A stretch of 64,000 nucleotides of DNA from Arcuatula senhousia (Eukaryota > Mollusca > Bivalvia > Mytilida > Mytilidae): positions 78,678,355 through 78,742,354 of the forward strand of contig OZ020304.1 of the NCBI GenBank assembly GCA_963971305.1. Reading direction: 5' to 3'. A program made the translations under genes and the position numbers. The notes under the pieces are model-generated. The model was not told the DNA's origin. It did not search any database and saw only the letters and a program-made list of their open reading frames with translations. Shown piece after piece: positions 47,901-58,400 of the stretch. Within the stretch, counting starts at the first letter, position 1; each line of letters opens with the position of its first letter.

Positions 47901-50900
47901 GTAAAACAGCAGTACAAGAGCTTTACTGCATTTTTACCAATATGAATGACATGATTTTGTGTCATTAATCTTCTTCCTATTCCATAATTCTGCATTAAAA
48001 TATGGACAGTTGCTTTTTCATCTATCATAGTGGATTACAAAAGTTACCTTGATTGGCTTTTAATTTGTCACCTCCCAGTAATGTAAACCTGGATGACATC
48101 AAACCATATCCTAAATAACTGAAATAAATAAATAAAACCATACCTTAAAAACTGAAGAAAAAAAATCACTTTACACATTTTAAAATAGCTACAATTAAAA
48201 AATCTATTTTGGTCATAATCTCTTATTAGATACATGTAACGGAAAGCAAATCTGTTTTGCTTATAAAGAGAAAAAAAGTTCATGTCTGAAATTAAAAATC
48301 AAATGAGTAAGCACTATTTTACTGTAAAACTATGACTTTCAAAAACTAAATAATATATATCACAATAAATATATTGTGATGCCATCTCCTTTTCTATTTA
48401 AACTATTCTGTCCATGTTATTCCATGCACACCAACAATGGCAAAACAGGTTAATTTCATAAAAATTAGATGTAAAACTTTTAAGTTTTCAGGACAATAAA
48501 TAAATCCAACACGGATCATACTTACCTATGAGTATACAATTTTATTTTCTTATTGAATAATTCTATGGAGTCAACAAAATCTGTTGGTAAATCTTTAAAT
48601 ATTCCCTGAAAATAAAAATAAAAACAACTTAGATTAAAGTAATACTCTTAATACAAAGCATTTAACACATGGTAGTATTATAAAAGTAAATAACTGTTCT
48701 GAATCCAATTGCTTAATCAAGACACTAAGCATTTAAATTGCTACTACCATCACAAAAATATGACATCCTACATTAAACATTTGATCATTAGATAAATACA
48801 TAAAACAGGTACTTGATTAGAACTTATAAGTAAAATCAAATAGTCAGAGCTTCTTTTTGTGTGAAAATAGATAGAAGGCGTTATACTCAATTTCAGAACA
48901 GTGGTATCTTTTTCAATTGAATTTAAATGACACCTACAGATTTGTCATTTAGGTGTCTTAAGAGAAGAAAGAGGTTTGATATTGGCAAACCTGTTGGTTT
49001 ATTTGAACTCAATGGTACCACTATTCTGAAATCAAGTATAATGTGTAGAATAGAAACACTTGTATCATTTATGCATACACATTCTTAAAACCAAATTAAA
49101 CGTTACCTCTGGAGATGTAGTTACCTGATCTGTGGGAATGAAAGTAATCTGTGTTGATCCACCACCTAAATCTAATGTAGCAGTGCTGGACTGGCCACCA
49201 AACAGATCACCTGAAATCACAAATATCAAATGTGAAAATTGCCAAAACTGGTGAATATGATATTGCTACAGGAATGTCTATTAAGCTTTAAAATTGACTT
49301 GTTATGTGAGCTGTGAGGCATACACTTATTCCATATCTCACTATTTTCTATTGTAAACATATTTAATAGGTTGCGAGTTTGACAAAATATCCTACACACA
49401 ATTCAAACACTGAACAAACTCAATGATATTTACTTACCCATCATAAAACACACTGTTAACCAGCTGTAAATTCCTACAATATAAATAGACTAATTTAGGG
49501 GACAGTGTTTATTTATAAAGTGAATAGTTTTGACAGAATATGAATGGTCTGATGCCTACACAAATAGATTTCTGATGTATTTTTGAGTAACTTTGGTATA
49601 CAATTCCTTTTCTGATTTTAGCTTACTGTGGTTTTATTATTATTTGAGGAGTATCAATTTTCATGATTTTCATGGCTTTGACCCACGAAATTTGATACAC
49701 CTCAAAGTGGAACTTTAACATTAATCTGAATGCTGAAGACTTTAGAACCATGAATTCAAAAATCCACGAACTGATCTTTTTTCAATAAACCCGAAAAATT
49801 GCTACCCACGAAATTAAATGAATCCACAGGGACTTGCTCCCCTCTATCAATATTTTTTTAGAGTCAATGTGCGGTACGAAAAAAACACAAGGGAGATACT
49901 ACTTTCACCACCCCCTTTTCTTAAATTCAATTTTCTTTTAATAAATCATAGATCTCCTACCTTTTCTTATATAATTCGTTTCACAGATGATTTTCCTTTC
50001 CAAAACTCCCAAATATATTTTCATTCATTGCATTTCGGCCTCAAAATCGGGCTTTGTTCGGGCAATTTTCAAAAATTTGGCAATCGCTTGGACATGAAAA
50101 TGAAAGTACATTCTCGGGACTTAACCAAAAAATGTAGCATAAAACGAAAGTAAAAACGTCATTAAAATTCATTCGGATTTCTTTTGAGTTTCGAGATTTT
50201 TCCTTGACGTAATGCTTTTCATGTCCAAGCGATTGCCAAATTTTACAAAATTGTCCGAACAAAGCCCGATTTTGCGGCTGAAATGCAATGAATGAAGATA
50301 TATTTTGGTGTTTTGCAAAGGAAAATCATCTGTGAAACGAATTATATAAGAAAAGGTAGGAGATCTATGATTTATTAAAAGAAAATTGAATTTAAGAAAA
50401 GGGGGTGGTGAAAGTAGTATCTCCCTTGTGTTTTTTTCGTACCGCACATTGACTCTAAAAAAATATTGATAGAGGGGAGCAAGTCCCTGTGATGAATCCA
50501 TCGTATTATGACCAGGCATGGGGCAAATTACATTGCAATGTAATGCATTTAATTACCATTACTTTGAGAAAACTTGCATTGAATTACCATTACCATTACA
50601 AGAATTTTGAAAAGAAATGCATTGAATTACCATTACATTTTTAAGTTCCGTTAACTTTTCCCAAAATCCATCTTAACAAGGTTAACATTGTTTTAAAAGA
50701 TTTCTAATAAAAACTTAAAGTCAGAACTTCATAAACTTTTGAACGCTGGTACATTGTGTGTCTTGGCACAAAAACAAAACAGAAAAGTAAAAAAGTTGCT
50801 AAGCAAGAACTTTGTTTGTTTCAAACTAAATTAATCTAAAACGTCTTTGTTAATGTATATTTTTTATATATCGTGCCATGACCAAAACAAATGTATAGAA

Positions 50901-53900
50901 AAACAGGAGTTTAAAAAATATATATATATTATATACATTGTATGTTTATAATTCATATATTAATAAATATTGTTCACGGTATTGAAAATATTATTCATAA
51001 AAAAATATGATCATAACTCATATATTGAAGAAAATTAGACAATAAATAGGCATGGTTTGTTGGATTAGCTTGTGATCTGTACAAAAATAAGATTGTTAAT
51101 CAAAGCAGTTGTAAAGTTGAATTTAAAACAATTTTTTAATAATTTAAAAGATTTTATCATTTTTGTCAAGAAAGTTTACATAAAATTACTGAATTAGGAA
51201 TACATGTATGTCATTTTAGCAATTTATTTGCTAATTCAACTCTCTTGGTTCATGTTCAATTTTATTCTGTTAAAGATATATACTATAAACATGATAAATA
51301 AAAATAAATAATTAAATTTATATTTCTAACTTGAAGCCATTTAATTTTGACAGAAGAGTTGTTTTGACACTCTGATTAAGTTGTTTTTACAACAGTGTCA
51401 AAAGAAAATATTAAATCATTTTGTGTTTGTATGGCTTCTGAGTGACTTCACAAATTGTTTTATTTTACTTACCCTTCTTCATTTTCACATATAATAATAG
51501 TAATGCAATGTAATTCATTTGTAATTCATGAATTACATGCATTTTTGAGAATGAAATGCATTGAATTACCATTACATGTAATGCAAAAAATGGTGCATTA
51601 CACATTACATTGAATTACTTGAAAAAATGTAATGCATTGCAATGCATTACCATTACACATTTGCATTACCCCATGCCTGATTATGACTAAATTTTCTTTT
51701 GTATTTTTAAACAAATCACTATTTAAGCTAAAGAGATTTCTGAGAGAGAAGAATGATCATAGTTTTACTGACTTTCATATAATCTAAAATTTCTATTCAT
51801 TTGATTTTTAAAAATAAGCAGGTTTTCTTGGTTTTACAAAGGGACTAAAAACCAAAAGCAGTGTTGGTGATAGTAAAAGAGGAGAATGGGGGATAATAAA
51901 ATGTACCAACCTTCATCTGTTCCATCCATAATATCTACCCCTTTATCATTTAAAATGAATGGATATTCTTTTATAATAAGACGAACCTATAAAAAAAAGA
52001 TTTTGATACTAAACATTAAATAATTTATTAATTTTCAATAATAGACATCAGAGATCATTCCCAATGCCATGGATGCCTTAAGGAAAGCTAATGTCAAATC
52101 ATGGTTGAAGTTGGAGATAGTTATAATTTACATTGTATAAGAGTAAATATCGTTTATTAACATCTTATTCCTCAATATTGTCATATTGATACTTACTTTG
52201 TGTTTTCAAACTTTTGGCAAGGGTATTGTTGATGAGTTGCTTTCAGATAAAACAATTAATCCAGATTAAAATGAATGCCTAATTTTTTTCTGCTCAAAAC
52301 AGATAAAAAAATCACAAACAGATATTTATAGACAAGTATGTAGAAATGATGAATAACCTACATTTTTAAGATATAATAACAGACCTCATTGAGTATATTA
52401 TCAGCAACACCTTCCTTCAACAACCTCAGTCCAGCTGTGGCCATAAGAGATATGGGCGTGTTCCTCTGTACATCACTGGGTACCTCAGCTAGGGCTATAT
52501 TTAGTAACTGTCTCAAACTCTCTGCAGCCTGCAAAGTAAACAGAATCAGAGTCCTGAGCTAACTGATTATTCTACATGTACATGAAATTCAAAACCACAT
52601 AAAAACTTTATTTATCTTAGAATTAATAAGATGTAATATGAATTTTATTTTGTCTCAGATGTCTCACAGAAATTATTTTGTTTAATTTTATAATGATGAA
52701 TAAATAACAGAAATCCATATATTGGAAGGAAATCTAGAAATGCATTAGCAAGCTCAAAGATGATATCCTACACTCTATTTTGGACTCTAAATTATTTTAG
52801 GTTAGTTTTAAACATTGTAAAAGCTAATTTACAATTTTCTTTCTCTAACAACGTTGTGACCAAATCACAATGAACTATAAATTGTAATTGCCAACTTAAC
52901 ATTTTCTTACCTTTTTAGGGTCATCTGCATAGCTTGATAAGCCTGGTTTAATTTGTTCAAAAACTTCTTTGACAAGCTTGATAGGACCTGAAAAAAGTGG
53001 TTAAAATTAAAATATATGCATTCAGATAATCATTCATATTAATGTTTGATAGTTTTAAAGTTTTTTGTAAGTCTGTTTTACAGAGATGATCAGCTTAATT
53101 TCCCAATGATGTTTCATAACCATTTTATGTATTTTGTTGCTATCAGACCTATAGACCAGCAATGGAAGACAACTGTATAGTGCCTAGGTCAATAGATCAT
53201 TTCTTTTAAAATACCTGTACCAAGTCAGGACAATTGCCTCCTCAATTTTTTTGCCATATTTCACATAGTGAAAATTCTGGTTATAAAATGGTGATGTCAG
53301 GCGACAGGCGGTTGGGCACGGAAGAAATTTTCGTAACAGTTTTCTCAGCAACTACTAATCACAGCCACTTGATATTTGGTATACATCATCAGGGTAGGGT
53401 CATATTTCAGGTGTATTGCTCACCTACTTCCTGTTTAAACAAAATCCGGCCTTTTTCTGACTTTGACAAATTTTCTTTGTGATAACTTTTTGTTCCTTTT
53501 TCTAGGACATTTGAGATTGTGTGATCATCCACTGTACAGTTATTTACTATTGGCTTTATTTTATTCATTAATGAAAGTGTTATATAAATACATGTTATAA
53601 CTACTTTAAAATATTTGGAAATGTTCCTCTGATGAAGAAAAATCAGAAACATTCTTTCAATGCTTCAATTGTTTAAATTTTACAATAAATAGACAAGTAT
53701 AACATTATTAGTAAACATTCTGCCATAATATTTCTTTTAAATTTCTAGCATTTAAGAAACATACCATTTCCAGACTGAAACTTAAAAACATGAACTCTAG
53801 AACCAGTGCTGCCTGCATCAAATACTACAGCATAGATTTCAGAGTTATTTCCCTTTCTCTGTACCAAAGGTGAAGAGGTCATTCGAGTAACACTCTGTAA

Positions 53901-54086
53901 TGGTTGTTCTACAGTGATATGCTCCTGTGGATGATTACTGAACACACCAGTTACATAAATCACCATGACAACTAATCCTACAATTCCTACAGCTCCAACC
54001 ATTCGACCTCGGACCTCATACATAGTGAAAGCTTTTGTTCTATTTCCTGACAAGGGGAGATATGAGCTAGATGGTGAATTCTTCAT
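44992..54086 (-). CDS. ENTPD5: Ectonucleoside triphosphate diphosphohydrolase 5/6-like, 13 exons
   Basis: Hydrolyses UDP/GDP (and other nucleoside diphosphates) to monophosphates in the ER/Golgi lumen, which supports glycoprotein glycosylation and folding. Exons in coding order: 54086-53765, 52987-52911, 52528-52385, 51986-51911, 49473-49438, 49210-49107, 48605-48526, 48118-48048, 47690-47603, 46973-46825, 46101-46045, 45453-45347, 45078-44992 (465 aa; human ENTPD5 428, ENTPD6 484). One N-terminal membrane segment (residues about 30-49), no C-terminal one. Apyrase regions: DAGSTGSRVHV (ACR1, residue 90), MATAGLRLL (ACR3), MDGTDEG (catalytic Glu region), TLDLGGGSTQITF (ACR4). All phases join. 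The first of the two usual disulfides looks kept; both Cys of the second are replaced. Divergent neighbour of BBOF1. ENTPD5 is preferred to ENTPD6 mainly from that neighbourhood. Confidence 0.92.
46131..46516 (+). mobile_element. Hairpin-capped element, CCCCACTCGT family
   Basis: CCCCACTCGTAAAAGAGGGGG cap, CTTGTCTGTCTGTCC run, two core units (CAAATTTGGTACACAGCTTC), right cap GAGTGGGGGTATG, CTTAG/CTAAG hairpin, TGCAACCCCTTGTT end. Intronic in ENTPD5. It serves as the empty-site reference for the nested insertion at 37613. Confidence 0.8.
46950..47245 (-). repeat. 50-bp x 6 tandem duplication of an ENTPD5 acceptor and exon start
   Basis: Copies start at 46950, 47000, 47050, 47100, 47150 and 47200. 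On the minus strand each contains the intron end (TTTTATTTCAG or variants) and the first about 25 nt of exon 46973-46825 (GGGAGAATCTCAAAGTTCAT). Only the copy at 46950 continues into the full exon. Most other copies have TTTAG or TTAAG in place of TTCAG, so several AG acceptors remain. 50 is not a multiple of 3. Confidence 0.9.
49624..49824. mobile_element. Foldback MITE (CTGTGGTTTTAT family)
   Basis: TACTGTGGTTTTATTATTAT, GTATCAATTTTCATG and the inverse AAATTGCTACCCACGAAATT. The right terminus (AATGAATCCACAGTA in the family) runs into the large foldback at 49825. It lies in the ENTPD5 intron just upstream, in gene direction, of the 36-nt exon. Confidence 0.6.
49825..50491. mobile_element. 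667-bp foldback element with about 270-bp arms
   Basis: Left arm from CACAGGGACTTGCTCCCC and right arm ending GGGGAGCAAGTCCCTGTG are near-perfect inverted copies (about 49825-50099 and 50220-50491) around a loop of about 120 bp. ATGAATC flanks both ends (49818-49824, 50492-50498), a possible 7-bp target-site duplication. Two long open frames on opposite strands read the same protein-like string because the DNA is a palindrome; no known domain was recognised in them. Confidence 0.88.
50513..51679. mobile_element. 1,167-bp hAT-type non-autonomous element
   Basis: Termini CAGGCATGGGG and CCCCATGCCTG, flanked by a perfect 8-bp duplication ATTATGAC (50505-50512, 51680-51687). TIRs starting CAG with an 8-bp duplication fit the hAT superfamily. 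Subterminal regions at both ends are full of TGCATTGAATTACCATTAC-like repeats. No transposase frame inside. Intronic in ENTPD5. Confidence 0.9.
53249..53500 (+). mobile_element. Hairpin-capped element remnant, GGATTTCAC family
   Basis: TTTTTTTGCCATATTTCACA and GTGAAAATTCTGGTTATAAA, then one TTTTCTCAGCAACTACTAAT unit and AAAATCCGGCC at about 53440. It lies in the first intron of ENTPD5. Confidence 0.55.
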
Positions 54087-55479
54087 GGTATCTGAACAAG
54101 TATGTTTCTCTTGGTCTCTGTTTCTTTTTCATCTGTTATCTACACAAAATTAAATGTATTAAAGTCATTTTTGTCTTAAAAAGGCCCAGCAAAAAGGTGC
54201 CGTCATTGTGATCCGGTTTTACTTTTCCGAGTAAACCTACATTTACTTAGGTTTACACAGCCATGTAAATGTAGCCAGTGCCTATAAAATATTTGAAAAT
54301 TGTAATTTTGAACCCTTTTTTTTTACTGTAGATATCTTTATAGTGTTAAGATAAAGTATATATTTTTTTAACTTTAGATGTTAAAATTCAAATTAATACG
54401 TTCCCGAAGGGAGCGATAATGGTAGAAATGTCAACAATTCAGTTGTTCTATGAGCTGAATATTCCTTCAACGTCCGGTTTTTCAAGCCTGTTTCCCAAAC
54501 TTTCAGCGCCTTTTTAAAACTTATTCTATTTGAAAATTTCAGACCTCATTAAGCGCATGCGGGACCTGGAACTGGTTGAAGAAAAGCTAGTATTTTTGTT
54601 TTAATTTTCGAATGTAAATTGTTGCAATTCATAAACATTTTAAAATTTAAACGCTCCCTTCTTAATGGTAGAAATGTCAATATTCTAGTTGTACTATGGG
54701 CTCAATTTTCCTTCAACGTCCGGTAAACCACGCGCGGTTTCCCGGACTTTCTGCCTCTTTTAAACGCTTTTTTCTTTGAAAATTTCTGACGTCATTAAGC
54801 GCACACAGGACCCACAAGAAAAGCTACTTTGTTTTATTTTCAAATAAGAATTTGTTTCAATTAATTGCCCAATAAACATTTGAAAACTTATTTAAGCTTG
54901 TAAAATATTTAAGGATACGTTCAAACTGCGGGAGCGTCACAGGTTTAACCTGCATCATATTATAGCATGAAAAATATTTACAGATACGTTGTAACTTCGG
55001 GAGCGTAACAGGTTAAACCTGCCTCATATTATACTGTTGATAGCACGTTTATCAACTTACCTGTTAAACAGTACATGTAAACACAAGCACTAAAGGCAAC
55101 AGGATATGACACGTGTAATGTTTATGTTAAAGTTACTTACATTATTGATTCCTGTGACTAATTTTCAGTGGTCTAAATGGTTTAGTGACTTGACAGGATT
55201 CTAGGGAAAGTTCTTTTTACACAAATAAACTCAAAATAAAGAATTTTTGTGGAGGGATTGAAAGTATTTTCTGGTCACTGATGAAGTGAAAGTGAAAGTA
55301 AACCAGTTGACGAAAAAAAACGTGTTCTCGTCGACCGAGATTTCGTTGTAACCATAACATTGTCAACAATATGGCGGCGATCTTTCTACCACCTTAAACT
55401 AATTTAGCTGAATTTTCTTGTATTTAATTTTATATAACTCTATTCATAACGAAAAAAGAGTAACAGGTTTTCAATAATC
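54087..55479. promoter_or_regulatory. ENTPD5-BBOF1 divergent intergenic/promoter region
   Basis: 1,393 bp between the two start codons, probably with both promoters and 5' UTRs. It includes a two-copy direct repeat at about 54409-54900 (AATGGTAGAAATGTCAA, TCCTTCAACGTCCGG, CATTAAGCGCA), another two-copy repeat at about 54905-55035 (GGATACGTTCAAACTGCGGG / AGATACGTTGTAACTTCGGG, then CAGGTTAAACCTGC), an IRF-like GAAAGTGAAAGTAAAC at 55288-55303 and a YY1-like AATATGGCGGC at 55368-55378. TSS positions are not visible. Confidence 0.6.
54409..55035. repeat. Two pairs of direct repeats in the intergenic region
   Basis: Pair 1, about 245 bp each (54409-54655 and 54656-54900), share GGTAGAAATGTCAA, TTCCTTCAACGTCCGGT and GAAAATTTC with CATTAAGCGCA. 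Pair 2, about 70 bp each (about 54900-54968 and 54970-55035), share AAAATATTTA, GATACGTT, GGGAGCGT and CCTGC(A/C)TCATATTATA. Confidence 0.7.
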
Positions 55480-58400
55480 ATGCCCAAGAAGGGGAAAAAA
55501 GGAAAAGGAAAGAAGGGCAAAGGGTATGTGACCTTATTACTGCTTTTAATATTTACTGTTCGTTTTATTTTGTTTTTTACAGAGACATGGACATTATGCA
55601 TGTTATAGCTTACATTTGTACTTAAACATATCACTTTTGCCATTATTATGCAAGCATAGCTCTCTAATGTAGATATTCTGCCAAATTGCACGAGACTAAA
55701 AGTACTATGGATGAAAATTCTTTCTATTATTGGGGGAAACATTTGGAATTCTCTGAAGGTTCAAATGTCTGTGCGTGCAGGAAAAAGTAACACATCACCC
55801 CAATTTATATCGTCCAATTGATCCAAATAATCAATTGAATGTATTTATTGATAAACGCGAACTTTAAAGGCAATGTCTTTCTTATCTAAGAAACCCATTG
55901 CCATACACGTAGAAAAATTGTCAGTTCTCATAATATGATTATGACTATGAGATGGCTGATGATGATTGCCCTTAAAGTAAAACCTTGTGAAGAGAACAAA
56001 TTATGTTCCTTTCCAAGGGTCGATAGGATGAAATAATTGGGAAAATACTGTATTTCCCACCATTTTCCTGTGCATCTTCAGACTATTTCAAAAACTTCCA
56101 AACATCCGAACCTGGTATGATTTTTATTACGGTGTTTCTTTTCATCACTAAATGGAGATAAATTTTAGATACATATTATATGAAATGGCATTGCTGTAAA
56201 AGCTCGCAAAGATACAAATGGGTTGATGGGGTGAGATTATTTAGGACGATGTGATTGTATTTCCTGTCTTTTTAAGCGCATGTGCAGACATTTCAGAAAT
56301 CTCCGGAAAATCTGAACGAAGAAGATTTTTTTTTAAGGATGGTATTTTGGCAGACTCTGTACATTAGTAAGCTTGCTTTGCTGGCATCATACAAAAAAAA
56401 CACAGCCTTGAAAGCGCACATAGATGATATTCAACAATCAACTATGGATAGATGGGACGAGATATTTAGCGATGATATTTCCCTCTGTTTATTACACATG
56501 CCCAGACATGCCAGAGTCTCAAAAACTTCTGAGAAATCTGAATTCTCCATCATATTTTGAATCAATTGACATTTCCTAGGCTCCATAGTAGCTAAAAATA
56601 TTCAACATTAAAAAATATATTTATGAATTATTCAATTTTGGACTACTTTGAAATTAATATACTTCATTTATAACAAAGTTCAGGATAAATATATCAGTAG
56701 TGAATATAATTGACAAAATTTGATACAAATAAATAGAAAAACAGCATTTGTAAGTTTATTTCACTTCTTGGAGTTACTGAAAGTGTTATGAAGTTCAACT
56801 TGCTCCATTATGAGGAATGGGACTGCTTTGTTGCTATGCAATATCAAAGACAATAAAGGAGCTACATTATTGCAACTGGTTTGATTCTAAATTGCAGGTG
56901 AAAGTATCATGGATCAATTTTCGTACTCCTTTTTTTTAGTTTTTTTTGGTGAGGTTGGTCTAAATGGAGACTTAAGGAAAGGGATTGGTGTTTTAGAGGG
57001 TCGAAAATAAGTTTTCTGGTGTATGAGGAGAGAAAAATCCCATGCACATTACATGTAATTACCCCTTTGTAAAGATCTATAATACTGTACAGTATGTTAG
57101 GGTACTCTTAGTGAGAATGGCCGCTTTAAAGGTCACACTCACAAACTGGAGAAGGACTTGCATAAGCAGCATAACCCTATACTATAGCTTGTTTCCCAAT
57201 CCAGAATAAACAAATAAGTTTAAAATACTTTTACCTTGGCACATATTGCCACTATTGGCTAGCTATAGCCAATATTGAAGTTAGACTCTGCGGATATCGC
57301 TTTATATTTATTCATTTAATATGCCTGTGTTGGAGAATTGTTTATTTCTATTGATGTTTCAAATTTTGTATAATGAATAATAAATACTTATGAATTTCTT
57401 TAAAAAATAATTTTTGAGTTTGTTTTTGCAGAAAAAAGGGAAAGAAGGGAGCGAAAAAGCAGGAATCAGTAGCCAAATTAGCCGTAGCAAACTCCAAAGT
57501 ATGGGAGACAAAATTAGATGTTGCAGAGTCTGCAAAGGCAGAATACAGGTTGGTACAAAATAAACTTGACCATTGGTGATTGAGAAACAAGTTTAGAATA
57601 TACATGGATTATTACTTACTTAGGCAAAACATTGCATGGTTATAATCTTCTTTTGATATGTCTACATCTCTCTTCTTCCTGTAAGAAACATCACAAAACT
57701 GAGTATTGATAGTAGGCATACTCTGTATGTCTGACCCTTTTTATAATGAAATGTAAGAATTACTAGAGCAAAAATATTAAGTGCAAAACTAATGTGACAC
57801 TGGCAAGAAAAAAGTTAAAATTAGTACTAGATATGTATGTACAAGAAACTGGCACATGCATCAGGGGAAAAAAATGGTATCTTTAAAATATTTTTCATCA
57901 CTATAATTGTAATGACAGTTAATGAAAAACATAATATCTAAAAGATATTGAATATCAATCATCAGCCAATAGTTACAAGAAATGTATACTGAGACAAAGT
58001 AATGGCAATGATTTTAAGTTTGTTTTCTCTATAATTTCAGGGAACATGCCAAGAAGCTTATGTTGGAGAATGATCAGTTACAAAGTTCTATGGTCCAGAA
58101 TGAACAGGAATCTATTGAGATATTTACACTGCTGCAGCAGAATGAGGAGAAGAAAAACAACCAGGTTATTCTTTCTCTCCATTAAGCTTTGGCCTAAATT
58201 AGGTCGCTTTTTGACAAAATATATTTGAGGATTTTTATCTTTAAACTTGATTAGATATAATGTAACCATAAAAGTTATGCACAATAAAATACAGAATTCT
58301 GCAGTGAATAGGATTTCAGTGCATATTCAAATTTGCAGTTAAATTGGTTTGAAATGAAATAATTTTACTGTGATGAAACAAGATTCTCTAACACTTTTTA

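Noticed and set aside
49818..50519. Two similar open frames (111 and 116 codons) on opposite strands
   Set aside because: Both come from the arms of one palindrome; no domain recognised and no separate support for coding.
56282..56560. 92-codon open frame in BBOF1 intron 1
   Set aside because: No recognised domain; sequence lies in a degenerate repeat (CCTGT...GCGCATGTGCAGACATTTCAG-like phrases at about 56050, 56264 and 56480). Left out as a gene.
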